A stretch of DNA of 64,000 bases from Hemerocallis citrina. Taxonomy: Eukaryota > Streptophyta > Magnoliopsida > Asparagales > Asphodelaceae. This document shows, piece by piece, positions 53,747-64,000 of the stretch; position 1 is the stretch's first letter, and every line of letters begins with the position of its first letter. The notes under the pieces were generated by a model. That model was given only the letters and a program-made list of their open reading frames with translations. It was not told where the DNA came from and ran no database searches. The translations under genes and the position numbers were made by a program. The stretch covers positions 43,828,109 to 43,892,108 of the forward strand of contig CM030364.1 in the NCBI GenBank assembly GCA_017893485.1. The letters run 5' to 3'.

Positions 53747-54470
53747 GCCTCGGCACTCGCTCCGAGCATTCTTGACACCGACCGTTTTACACGCGTGAGT
53801 TCGGCAGTCAAGACTTCCAAAAAATTTCCAAGTCTGGAGCCTCGGCACTCGCTCCGAGCGTTCTTGACTCCGACCGTTTTACACACGTGAGTTCGGCAGT
53901 CAAGACTTCCAAAAAATTTCCAAGTCTGGAGCCTCGGCACTCGCTCCGAGCGTTCTTGACACCGACCATTTTACACGCGTGAGTTCGACAGTCAAGACTT
54001 CCAAAAAATTTCCAAGTCTGGAGCCTCGGCACCCGCTACGAGCGTTCTTGACACCGACCGTTTTACACGCATGAGTTCGGCAGTCAAGACTTCCAAAAAA
54101 TTTCCAAGTCTGGAGCCTCGGCACCCGCTCCGAGCGTTCTTGACACCGACCGTTTTACACGCGTGAGTTCGGCAGTTAAGACTTCCAAAAAATTTCCAAG
54201 TCTGGAGCCTCGGCACCCGCTCCGAGCATTCTTGACACTGACCGTTTTACACGCGTGAGTTCGGCAGTCAAGACTTCCAGAAAATTTCCAAGTCTAGAGC
54301 CTCGGCACTCGCTCCGAGCGTTCTTGACACCGACCGTTTTACACGCGTAAGTTTGGCAATCAAGACTTCCAAAAAATTTCCAAGTTTGAAGCCTCGGCAC
54401 CGGATCCGAGCGTTCTTGGCATCGACCCCCGTACGTCGGACATCTGGCCCTCAGACTTCGGCGAGCCCCC
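53747..54470. repeat. Tat-3 second tandem array: 92-bp unit, about 7.5 copies
   Basis: Units begin GCCTCGGCACTCGCTCCGAG and recur at about 53747, 53839, 53931, 54023, 54115, 54207, 54299 and 54391, the last one partial. Divergence between units is low. The 65-74 aa minus-strand frames every 92 bp are period artefacts. Confidence 0.93.
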
Positions 54471-54803
54471 TCTCCAGACTCGCAACCACGCCGAGGTCCC
54501 TCTCCCCGTCAGAAAGAATCGCCGAACCGATCTCTGACCTCGGCACCCTGGTCGCCGAGCTCTGGGAGGGATCGGAGTCGCGACGCCGGACGGACGCGAC
54601 CCTCAACAGAGTAAAGCGACCGTGCCATTCACCGAGAGATTACAAAGCTAAGAAAATGTTCACACAAGAACGCCGCCCGATCAGAAGGGATTACCTCACT
54701 GCCCCCTTTTCGAGATTCAAGATCCCACAATTAGACTCCGATCCAACTCCACTAGCCACTAAAACAGTTAGGCTACTCCTTAAAGCTGATCACACTCAGT
54801 CTT
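54471..54803. other. Tat-3 non-coding DNA between array and PPT
   Basis: GC-rich, then AT-rich, with no family resemblance in any frame. It corresponds to the stretch before the PPT in Tat-1 (25590-25707). Confidence 0.4.
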
Positions 54804-54820
54804 TAGGAGTGGGGGGCTCG
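54804..54820 (+). other. Tat-3 polypurine tract
   Basis: AGGAGTGGGGGGCTCG stands immediately before the LTR start TGATATGG, matching the Tat-1 tract almost base for base. Confidence 0.8.
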
Positions 54821-55480
54821 TGATATGGTTAAAAATGGGGTTTAATCGGAGCCGTCCAAATCAGGCACGAATCTTGAAGCCCGAGGGTAAAACGGTAATT
54901 TCTCTACCAAAGAGTCCAAAATGGGTATTGGATCTTCTCCCCGGGGACCCAATAACCCACGAATGGATCCGCTGACAAGAGGGTGCGGGTTTTAACCCGC
55001 TACACACCTCACCCAACAAGATAAAATCAGGATCCCTGACCAATCTTGATCAACGGTCCTGATGAACGTCAATCTTTTCACTGGGATTTGGGGATTAAAT
55101 TCCTTATCTGATTACCAGAATATACCTTATCAGATTACATTCCTAATCTGTTCACAAGGAGATTATTCTATATCAGGCCACGCGGATTACATCCCTAAAT
55201 TGTTCTCTAAGACGCCTATAAATACCCCCCATCCATCTCCATTAAGAGGTAATCAATCTTTCACCAATTTTTACGCTCTTTCATAGTCTGCCAGATTACT
55301 AACTTGAGCGTCGGAGGGTGCGTCGCCGGGAACAACCCCGGTGTCTCGCACTTTTTGCGGGTGCACGGCGGGAACGACGATCGACGCCCGACGGAACAGG
55401 TACACAGGTTTTCTATTCAGTTTCCCTAAGAATCCACAAGTTCTATCTGTTTGCCCCCACACCAAATTTAGCGGCAACAA
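54821..55480 (+). repeat. Tat-3 3' LTR (right end uncertain)
   Basis: Starts TGATATGGTTAAAAATGG. TATA box CTATAAATA at 55216-55224. The conserved GCGTCGGAGGGTGCG...CCCCGGTGT block lies at about 55307-55345. No GCATCA-type end is seen before the AAT tract at about 55481. The LTR may end near GGCAACA (about 55478) or include the microsatellite. Confidence 0.7.
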
Positions 55481-56242
<762 letters not shown>

Positions 56243-56398
56243 GAGAGTAAAGGAGGTGTTTTGGAAAGGAGGTGTTTTGGAAAATAGGGGATATGAGTAT
56301 TCTGAATATCAATTCTGAATAACACTTAAAACAAACGCCTATTCTGAATAGAGTATTCTGAATACTCTATTCTGAATATCAAAACAAACGGACCCTAA
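56243..56398. repeat. MITE-like end with TATTCTGAATA motifs
   Basis: Two direct copies of GGAGGTGTTTTGGAAA, then five copies of TATTCTGAATA in a near-palindromic arrangement, ending AAACAAACGGACCCTAAA. The last phrase resembles the terminus of common plant MITEs (TTTAGGGTCCGTTTGTTT). The partner end is not visible; it may lie beyond the AAT tract or be lost. Confidence 0.45.
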
Positions 56399-56399
56399 A

Positions 56400-56699
56400 T
56401 TATTGGATATTAAATTACCGATGAACCTAAGCTTGTTGTTGTGCTTGTCAACTCATTTTGTTGAGTTTGGTTTAAAGATCTCTGAAGTTTTTGCCCACCA
56501 AGTGTTTGTTGAGTGGTATACCATGTCGAATTGCTCTTTTATCGACCAAACGTTGTGTTGTTCGCTAGTTTTGTCGATCAAACGTCTCGTTGCTTGTTTT
56601 GTTGAATCGCTCTTTCGTTGACCAAGATTTTTGTTGTTTGATTGTTTTGTTGATCTAGCATTCTGTTGTAGGACAAGTCTTATTGGACTAGTGTTTTTA
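56400..56699. other. Transitional degenerate repeat region
   Basis: Phrases such as TTTGTTGA, CGACCAA and GTTGTTTG recur irregularly. No gene. It resembles 41850-43025 in style and leads into the 60-bp array. Confidence 0.4.
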
Positions 56700-58045
56700 C
56701 CTAGCAAATTTGTAGAGACAACTTCTGAAACAAAGTTGAACAATGAACTTGCTGTTTGCACCCAACAAATTTGGAGAGACAGCTTTGAGTTGTAGTTGAA
56801 CGTATAGGTTGTTGTTTGATCCCAGCATGTTTGTAGGGATAACTCTTAGACCGAGTTAGACGTTTGAACTTGCCTTTTGTTCCCAGTAAGTTTGGAGAGG
56901 CAACTTTAAGACGGAGTTGAACGTAGAGCTTACTGTTTGATCCCGGCAAGTTTATAGAGACAATTGTGAGACCGAGTTCGTCGTAGAGCTTCTCGTTTGA
57001 TCCTGGCAAGTATGGAGAGACAAATCTAGGATGAGGTTAGACGTCGAGCTTGTTGTTTGATCCAAGCATGTTTATAGAGATAACTCTGAGATGGAGTTGG
57101 ACATTTGAACTTGTTGTTTGCACCTAACAAGTTTGGAGAGACAACTCTGAAACGGAGTTAGACGTTTGAACTCGCTGTTTGAGCTAGCAAATTTGGAGAG
57201 GCAAATCTGAGACAGAGTTCAATGTAGAGCTTGCCGTTTGCGCCTAACAAGTTTGTAAAGATAACTCTGAGACAGAGTTGAATATTGAACTTGCTGTTTG
57301 CGACCTGCGAGTTTGTGGAGGCATCTCTAAGACAAAGTTGATGTAGTGCTTGATGTTTGATCCAAACAAGTTTATAAAGACCACTTTGAGACAAAGTTGA
57401 TGTAGTGCTTGATGTTTGATCCAAACAAGTTTATAAAGACAACTCTGAGATGGAGTTAGATGTTTGAATTTGTTGTTTGCACCCAGGAAGTTTGGAGAGA
57501 CAACTCTGAGACGGAGTTGGACGTTTGAACTCGCTCTTTGCGCCAAGCAAGTTTGGATAGGATGCTCTAAGACAGAGTTGAATATAGAGCTTGCCGTTTG
57601 TGCCCAGCAAGTTTGTAGAGACAACTCTGAGATGGAGTTGAACGTTGAACTTGCTGTTTGCACCCAGCAAGTTTGTGGAGGCATCTCTAAGACAAAGTTG
57701 ATGTAGAGCTTGCTGTTTGATCCCAGCAAGTTAAGAGAGAACTCTGAGACAGAGTTGAATGTTTGAACTTGATGTTTGCACCTAGCAAGTTTGTAGAGGC
57801 AACTATTTCATCGAGTTGATGTAGACTTTGTTGTTTGCACCCAGCAAGTTAATAAAGATAACTCTATGACGAAGTTGGATGTTGAACATACCGTTAGATC
57901 CAAGAAATTTTATTAAGTCAACTCTGGGACGGAGTTGAACGTTTGAATTTGTTGTTTTCGCCCAACAAGTTTTGAGAGGCAACTCTGAGACAGAGTTGAA
58001 CGTTTGAACTTGATGTTTGCGCCCAGAGTTTGGAGAGGCAACTCT
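56700..58045. repeat. 60-bp satellite-like array A, about 22 units
   Basis: The unit is approximately CAACTCTGAGACGGAGTTGA followed by acGTTTGAACTTGCTGTTTG and caCCCAGCAAGTTTGGAGAG, repeating near 57479, 57539, 57599 and 57659. Units diverge by 10-25%. Frames in several registers give similar repeating peptides; none is a gene. Confidence 0.88.
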
Positions 58046-58965
58046 AGGCCGGTGTTGGATGATGAACCTATCGCATGAAGTTAAGGGGTTGGTAGAAGGT
58101 CTCGAGACAAGAAGCTTGGATTCAAACTTGCTGCATGGAGTAAACAGATTGTTAGCGGTGCTTCCGCGAAGAGCGGGACATTGAACAAGTTGTATAGAGT
58201 TAACGAGTTGTTGACTGAGCTCGAGCAGAGAGAAGGCATTGAAATCATTTTTTGGAGTTACTGAATTGTTGACGGTGCTCGAGTGAAGAGTCGGGCATTG
58301 AACTCGTTGTTTGAAGCTAACAGGTTGCTACTGGAGCGCGAGCACTGAGCAAGTCATTGAACTCATTGTATGGAGTTAACTAGTCAATGATGGAGCCTGA
58401 GCAAAGAGAAGGGCGTTGAACTCATTGCATGGAGTTAACGAGTTGTTAATGGAGCTCAAGCAGTGAGCAAGGTATCTCGTTGTTTGGAGTCAATGAGTTG
58501 CTCATGGAGCTCGAGCAGTGAGCAAGGCATCAAACTCGTTGTTTGGAGTCAACGAATTGCTAATGGAACTCAAGCAGTGAGCAAGGCATCGAACTCGTTA
58601 TTTGGGTTCAACGTGTTATTGATGGAGCTCGAGCTGTGAGCAAGACATCGAACCTGTTGTTATGAGTCAAAGAGTTGCTAATGGAGCTCGGGCGGTGAGC
58701 AAGGCGTCGAAGTCGTTGTTTGGAGTCAGTGGGTTGTTGATGGAGCTCGAGCGGTGAGCACGGTGTCGAACTCGTTGTTTGGAGTCAATGAGTTTCTGAT
58801 GGAGCTTGAAAGGTGTGCAAGGCGTCAAATTTGTTGTTCGGAGTCAACGAGATATTGATGGAGCTCGAGCGGTGGGCAAGGCATCGAACTCGTTGTTTGG
58901 TGTCAACAAGTTGCTAATGGAGCTCGAGCGATGAGCAAGGCATCGAGCTTGTTGTATGGAGTTAA
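58046..58965. repeat. 60-bp satellite-like array B, about 15 units
   Basis: The unit is approximately GTTGTTTGGAGTCAACGAGT, then TGCTAATGGAGCTCGAGCGG and TGAGCAAGGCATCGAACTC. Same period as array A but a different sequence, sharing only phrases like GTTGAACTTG. Array B stops where an LTR begins at 58966. Confidence 0.85.
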
Positions 58966-59593
58966 TGTAGCTCCCAAATTTTAATAATAGGAATAAGAAA
59001 CACAACTCCATAATCTTTACTTCATTGTAATCCAAACACATTATAAAATACAGGGAAAATACAACTTTTCTTTACAACAGTTCTTAATTACAATGCACAT
59101 AGAAAAATTTTACACATTCATTACAATACATCTCAACATTTAAACTTCAATTATCTCATGGTCCAAGCTTTAACCTTGCTTAAGCCACTTACTCTCAAAT
59201 CCTGCAAAACTGACCAGAAAGTAGGCACGTCAGTTGAATACAACTGACACAATACCATAATAAGAGTAACCCTCCAAAGTCTCACAATCACAAACTTTTA
59301 GTACAACATAAAATAAAACAATGATAAAAGACTCATAAAATCAACAAGTGAAACAACACTACATGAATTAGTGTGTCGGGAAAACAAAGGTAAAATGCAT
59401 AAAACAAGGTTCAAGAAAACACAATGCCCACCATGCACACTAATGCAAACTTGTTTTGATTCCATCTCATTCGACAAAGGTCCGAGGGAAAGCCCTTAGC
59501 GTTCACCACATCATAGGGTTCAATCCCTCGCCATGAAAACTACAGCGGTGACAAAGACAAGATTAGAAACTCCGTGAATGGACCCAAGCCCCT
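58966..59593 (-). repeat. LTR fragment of a fourth Tekay-like family
   Basis: Begins TGTAGCTCCCAAA after GTTAA, and later shares with the other Tekay LTRs the stretch around GGTCCGAGGGAAAGCC...AGGGTTCAATCCCTCGCCATGA (59480-59536). It is cut at 59593 by the next LTR. Orientation is inferred from this similarity. The rest of the element must lie to the right of the window. Confidence 0.6.
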
Positions 59594-61132
59594 TGTAACG
59601 CCCCGAATTCCAAAATACACTGAATTCGAGATTCCACAGGATCTTTACACTTCATTTAGTTCAATTTTACAAGGAATTTAAAACTTTTCACATTACATCA
59701 GAGTTTACATGAAACTTTACACTTTACATTGCACAGCGGAAGTAAATTTACAACATTTAAATAAATGTACTACAATATTTAATAGTCTTTAAGCATCTGT
59801 TCCTCTTTAATCTTTATCATGTCATTTACCCTGCATACAAAACTGTGGGTACGTCAGTTTATTCAACCGACGAACATTATACACGGCCATCCTCTCTATG
59901 CCGGAAATGGTATAACTCATTTTTCATATTTAACAAACACAAACTTGTCACATATCAAACTAGAGAGACTACCGTATTGATGTCGTGTTGTGATTGTGCA
60001 CTTAGTCCTTAATGCAGTTATTTATGTTACATGACACTAATGCACACTTGTTCGGATTCTATGCATCCCATACTACATAGGTCCGAGGGCAAGCCTCTTA
60101 ATCGTTCTTCATCTTTGTAGGGTTCAATCCCTCGTCATGTCTTAATCTACTACTGTAACTACGGTGAGTATCCTAGATGATCTATGAGTACAAGCTCGTG
60201 TACAGAAAACCTGGAGGGGAATCCCACGCCATGTCTTGACTCATCAAGCATGCATTCTGTGGCAATTCAGCCTCCTTCATGGCACACGATCCTCTTGCAG
60301 TCACCAAACATCCCACAAGCATGGCTAAAGTCTGATCATTACTGAGTAGTACCCATGCCATGTCTTGACTCATCAAGCATGCATTCTGTGGCTCACACCC
60401 GCACCGTAAACTCTAGCTCTCATACTTGTGTTTTTCTCTCACTTTCATCACATCTCCACTATGTACTAATCCTTAGTTTTTATTAGAATCATGAACAAAA
60501 TCAAAGCTCTAGAGTTAGCATCTCCACTAAACCGGACTTATTCATTCATTCAAATATGACCAACCTTGGTCTTTCATTTCTTTCCAAATGCCGGGGGAGA
60601 CTTAGCTACTCTTTTGTTTCAATTCCAATTCACAATTTCCAAAATTGAGCATTTCCGACTCATAAGTTCATCTTCATAATCATAACAGATTTTCTTTTTC
60701 AATAGCATGATTTCTAATTTATTCATGCGTCCATAGCCACACATGGAATTCAATTAATCATTATATATTTCATCAATTATCAATTTCACATTAAAATCAC
60801 ATCACTAAATGAATATTCGCATTTCATAATTTTCACATTATTCTCCAATGAGAATAATTCACATCACATCACTACTTATAATTTCTATCTTTCTTACAGT
60901 TCTTTTCTAACATTTTATTTCAAGTCCTTTTTCAAAGTGTAACTTTCATAACATACAAATATAGGACATTTATTCTCAAAACATACTCCATTTCATGTAA
61001 ATAATTCCCAAATTATTTTTCATAAATCCCCCATATTTTTAGAATAATAAATATATTTTTTTCATAATTTTTCAATCATCAAAAACACCAAAAAAATATT
61101 TTTTTCCCAAAGTTTAATACTGGCCGAGCCCG

Positions 61133-61187
61133 AGATTCGAACCAGCAACCACCAAGAAGCAAACCGCACGCTCTGGCCACTAGGCCG
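61133..61187 (-). other. tRNA-like module (second in element sense) in the Tekay-2 LTR
   Basis: On the minus strand an A-box-like CGGCCTAGTGG (61177-61187) and B box GGTTCGAATCT (61133-61143), start-to-start 44 bp as in tRNA genes. Flanking GCCCGAG resembles a T-arm stem. A complete acceptor stem is not evident. Confidence 0.5.
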
Positions 61188-61284
61188 GGTGTGCCAATCG
61201 ATATAAAGGGGTTGAGAGCTTTAAATGCTCTCGGCTGTAGTTATTTATTTTTTTTCCAAAAATACAAAAAGTATGGTGCTAAGG

Positions 61285-61348
61285 GGATTCGAACCAGCAA
61301 CTCGCCGACCCACTGTAGCGATTAAGAGCATCCCGACCACTTGATCTA
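61285..61348 (-). other. tRNA-like module (first in element sense) in the Tekay-2 LTR
   Basis: On the minus strand A box TAGATCAAGTGG (61337-61348) and a perfect B box GGTTCGAATCC (61285-61295), start-to-start 53 bp, consistent with a Leu/Ser-type long variable arm. It occupies the same relative position as module 1 of the solo LTR. Confidence 0.55.
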
Positions 61349-62821
61349 TGCGCTCATGTTGTCATATTTCAACCCGTAGTCTAGTTAAGTCTATCCTCTC
61401 TATTTAGTAAACATTTCGATGTTCAACAATCTCTCATTTAATTTTGCCTTTACTAAAGTTGCTGTAAATGTCCTGATTGGCTATTCCCAACATAAATTTT
61501 ACTCCAGTATAATAAAAATTATTTTTTTTCAATAATTAACACATAATTTTCATATAATTAATTCGAATTATAAACTACCACCACCACATTTCTTTTTCGA
61601 CATTTCTTATTAAGTTTAACAACCCTAATCTTTTTATTAGCAATCAATTCTCTGTTTTTAATCATTTCCCAAACATACAACCTATATCTTAATTCATCCA
61701 TCACAACATTATCACAAAAAGTCCATTTAAGCACATAAAGTAATATTGTCAATCTACTAACTTTTGCATATAGTTCTCGATGTTAATAACGAAGTTTCCT
61801 TCATCACTCCATGTCTATAATCAATTTACTCACAACTTAAATTTAACGATAGAACCACATATAATTACATATCCACATTTCAATCAATCAATAAGCCATT
61901 TTCTAATTAAATGTGTACTCTTATTAATCTTTTTCATGCATCATTCTTTCAATTCAAATCTAGCATGCTTCCTAATTAGAAATATAGAAAATTTACCCAC
62001 CTTAATTGGAGAGACTATACTTAGCAACACCTCCTAAACCAATGTCCTTGCAAAAAGCGATCCTCCTCCTTGATGCGCGCACACAAGCCTCCACAATGCC
62101 AACCGAGCCTCCTCCAAGCCAAACCAAGAGCTCCTATTGATGCCGGCCTTGTTGCAAGCACAAACCCCTCACAAACTCTCAATCTTTTAGTCACTTGTAT
62201 ACTACTAAATAATGTATTTTAGACTATAGGTTTGGAGGAAATAATAAGCACAAGAATAACTAGGCTAGGGGGGGGGTATTTATACTAAAAATCTAGGAAA
62301 ATGGAAGGCTAAGATTAACTTAGGAGTTAGGATTAAAAGGCTAGGATTCAAGGAGGAGTTACAATAACCAACCATGATCAAGTAACCACCACCCATGACT
62401 CCACTCAAATTTTCCCTTTTCCCTCCAAAAGCTCCAAACCGGCCATGCTCATCATGTGCATTTTGCACGTGTACGTGCAATGCACGTGCATGCAACTTGG
62501 TCTCCATTGTACATTATATTTTACATAAAAATAATCTTTAAAATGTATTCTACATTACAAGTTGTATTTAAAATAAAATAGCTCATGGGCTTTAGTTTAT
62601 GGGCCAAAATAATAGTTTAAAAAGATAACAAATAAATTAGATTTGGGCTTTTAAAAAGAAAGGCTTTTGTCTATTTGAAAAAAGGCTTTATACAAAAATA
62701 ATTAAAGAGCAGATATATAAATATCTGTACTCATCATAATGAAAATAATTACCAAAATATTGCACGTGCACACTACGTGCAAATAAATAATTTTCATTGA
62801 ATGAAAAATCGGGGCATTACA

Positions 62822-62836
62822 ACACTCCCTCCTTAG
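62822..62836 (-). other. Tekay-2 polypurine tract
   Basis: The minus strand reads CTAAGGAGGGAGTGT next to the LTR; one base differs from the Tekay-1 tract. Confidence 0.75.
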
Positions 62837-62944
62837 AATAGTTCCGTCCCCGGAACTACAGTCAAGAGTGAGAAACATAATACAACACTCATAATAAGCA
62901 CGAGAGGAAGAAAAAATACAAAGATACAAAATACAAAATACAAA

Positions 62945-63654
62945 TCAAGCAAAAAGCTCAGGATAATCCTTCAACTTCCTCTCCTCAGACTCCCAAGTAG
63001 CCTCTTCAACCAAATGGTTTCTCCAGACTATCTTGACCATCGGTATCGTCTTATTCCTCGAGACTTTCTCTCGATGATCAACAATCTCGACAGGAGACTC
63101 GATGTAATTCAGATCCAACTGCAAACATTCAGGCACTTCAGGCAAATGATGACTCGGATCTGGAATATAACCTCTCATCATAGACACATGAAAGACATTG
63201 TGCACCTGAGATAACTCTTCTGGTAATTCAAGCTGGTAAGCAGTTTTCCCGATCTTTTTCAATATCTTGTACGGGCCTATAAACCTCGGGGCTAATTTCC
63301 CGCCTTCGCCAAATCGAATCACACCTTTACTGGGCGATACTTTCAGAAAGACGAAGTCACCGACCTCAAACTCAAGGTCCTTTCTCCAGTTGTCTGCATA
63401 GCTTTTCTGCCTGCTCTGAGCTTCTACCAACCTTTTCCTGATTAGATCAATCTTCTCAGAGGTTTGCTGCACAAGATCAGGCCCAAACAATTGATGCTCC
63501 CCAACTTAAAACCAACAAATAGGTGTCCTGCACTTCCTGCCATACAAATCTTCGTACGGCGCCATCCCAATGCTAGTCTGAAAACTGTTGTTGTAGGCAA
63601 ACTTTACCAAAGGTAAATGCCTTTCCCAACTGCCTCCAAAGTCTAGTACACAAC
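62945..63654 (-). pseudogene. pol: Tekay-2 integrase C-terminus and chromodomain, truncated
   Basis: Minus strand. It contains GRKCRTP (about 63525), a TAA near 63508, then an open stretch with [34 protein letters not shown] and the intact chromodomain-type end [15 protein letters not shown]...YPELFA, stop at 62945. The Tekay-1 equivalent is shifted here; this copy shows the unshifted form. At 63654 similarity stops abruptly and LTR sequence begins, so the N-terminal two thirds of integrase and everything upstream are deleted. Confidence 0.85.
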
Positions 63655-64000
63655 AACTGTGGGTACGTCAGTTTATTCAACCGACGAACATTATACACGG
63701 CCATCCTCTCTATGCCGGAAATAGTATAACTTATTATCCATATTTAACAAACACAAACTTGTCACATATCAAACTAGAGGGACTACCCTATTGATGTCGT
63801 GTTGTGATTGTGCACTTAGTCCTTAATGCAGTTATTTATGTTACATGACACTAATGCACACTTGTTCGGATTCTATGCATCCCATACTACATAGGTCCGA
63901 GGGCAAGCCTCTTAATCGTTCTTCATCTTTGTAGGGTTCAATCCCTCGTCATGTCTTAATCTACTACTGTAACTACGGTGAGTATCCTAGATGATCTATG
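63655..64000 (-). repeat. Tekay-2 second LTR, partial, fused to integrase
   Basis: Matches 59841-60186 with about 2% difference by eye and runs off the window. It starts at an internal LTR position (AACTGTGGGTACGTCAG), not at an LTR end, so a deletion has removed most of the internal region plus the first 247 bp (plus-strand side) of this LTR. Confidence 0.88.

Larger units (their letters stand above)
43026..55480 (+). mobile_element. Tat-3: Ty3/gypsy Tat-clade element, 5' LTR missing
   Basis: gag-pol on the plus strand (43026-48729), a first tandem array (48912-49640), an antisense spliced gene (50055-53324), a second array (53747-54470), PPT (54804-54820) and a 3' LTR from 54821. The plan is the same as Tat-1. 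Neither a 5' LTR nor a TGGCGCC-type PBS is found before gag, so the 5' end is truncated near 43000. The LTR's right limit is obscured by the AAT tract. Confidence 0.88.
59594..62821 (-). repeat. Tekay-2 3' LTR
   Basis: 3228 bp, TGTAACGCCCCGAATTCC to GGGGCATTACA, a diverged relative of the Tekay-1 LTR. It is followed on the right by the minus-strand PPT and the integrase C-terminus, so it is the 3' LTR. It contains two tRNA-like modules in antisense on the plus strand, i.e. in sense for the element. No gene; the short frames in it match no family. Confidence 0.88.

Noticed and set aside
57158..57729. Minus-strand frames with repeated NLLGANSK-like peptides that might suggest a repeat protein
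   Set aside because: The 60-bp period is a multiple of three, so any open register yields a repeated peptide; units carry random stops and no start context.

Overview
The window is a plant nuclear genome segment made almost entirely of transposable elements. Evidence for a plant: Tat-clade and Tekay-clade Ty3/gypsy LTR retrotransposons, a CACTA element with typical subterminal repeats, hAT and Helitron remnants, GT-AG introns, and captured pieces of two plant gene families (an At3g49140-like protein and an NRT1/PTR transporter). A dicot is likely but the species cannot be named. I see no intact host gene and no rRNA gene; tRNA-like sequences occur only inside LTRs.

Layout. 1-2370: 3' part of a dead hAT transposon. 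3045-3327 and 26508-27298: two Helitrons joined end to end; the first is split by a Tat retrotransposon (Tat-1, 3328-26502, TSD CTCAT). Tat-1 is itself split by a young Tekay chromovirus on the minus strand (Tekay-1, 8396-19188, TSD GCCGA). 27500-34161: a CACTA element with a damaged right end that carries five spliced exons of a host gene on the minus strand. 34162-36955: a second copy of the hAT-3'/Helitron segment, without Tat-1 and without the CACTA. 37183-38439: an NPF transporter fragment and an antisense Tat LTR. 38440-41844: a solo Tekay-type LTR (TSD GACGT). 41850-43020: degenerate repeats. 43026-about 55480: a third Tat element (Tat-3) with its 3' LTR but no recognisable 5' LTR. 55481-56242: an (AAT)n tract. 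56400-58960: 60-bp satellite-like arrays. 58966-64000: Tekay-type LTRs around a collapsed internal region.

Relative ages. The duplication predates Tat-1, because copy 2 lacks it. The Tat-1 LTRs differ at roughly 2% of sites by eye plus two indels. The Tekay-1 LTRs differ at about a dozen sites in 2.77 kb, so Tekay-1 is the youngest large insertion.

Most unusual points: (i) a candidate 91-bp intron at the gag/pol boundary of Tekay-1 that removes the gag stop and joins gag to pol in frame; (ii) six pairs of CAGTCGACTG-like palindromes about 20 bp apart, on a roughly 67-bp register, in the Tekay-1 LTR; (iii) two consecutive tRNA-like A-box/B-box modules in the same order in two diverged Tekay-type LTRs; (iv) spliced antisense genes in both Tat elements, intact in Tat-3 although its gag-pol is broken; (v) captured host exons with an open frame and usable splice sites inside the CACTA. 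Start codons were checked against ATG, since several long frames open only at TTG or GTG.
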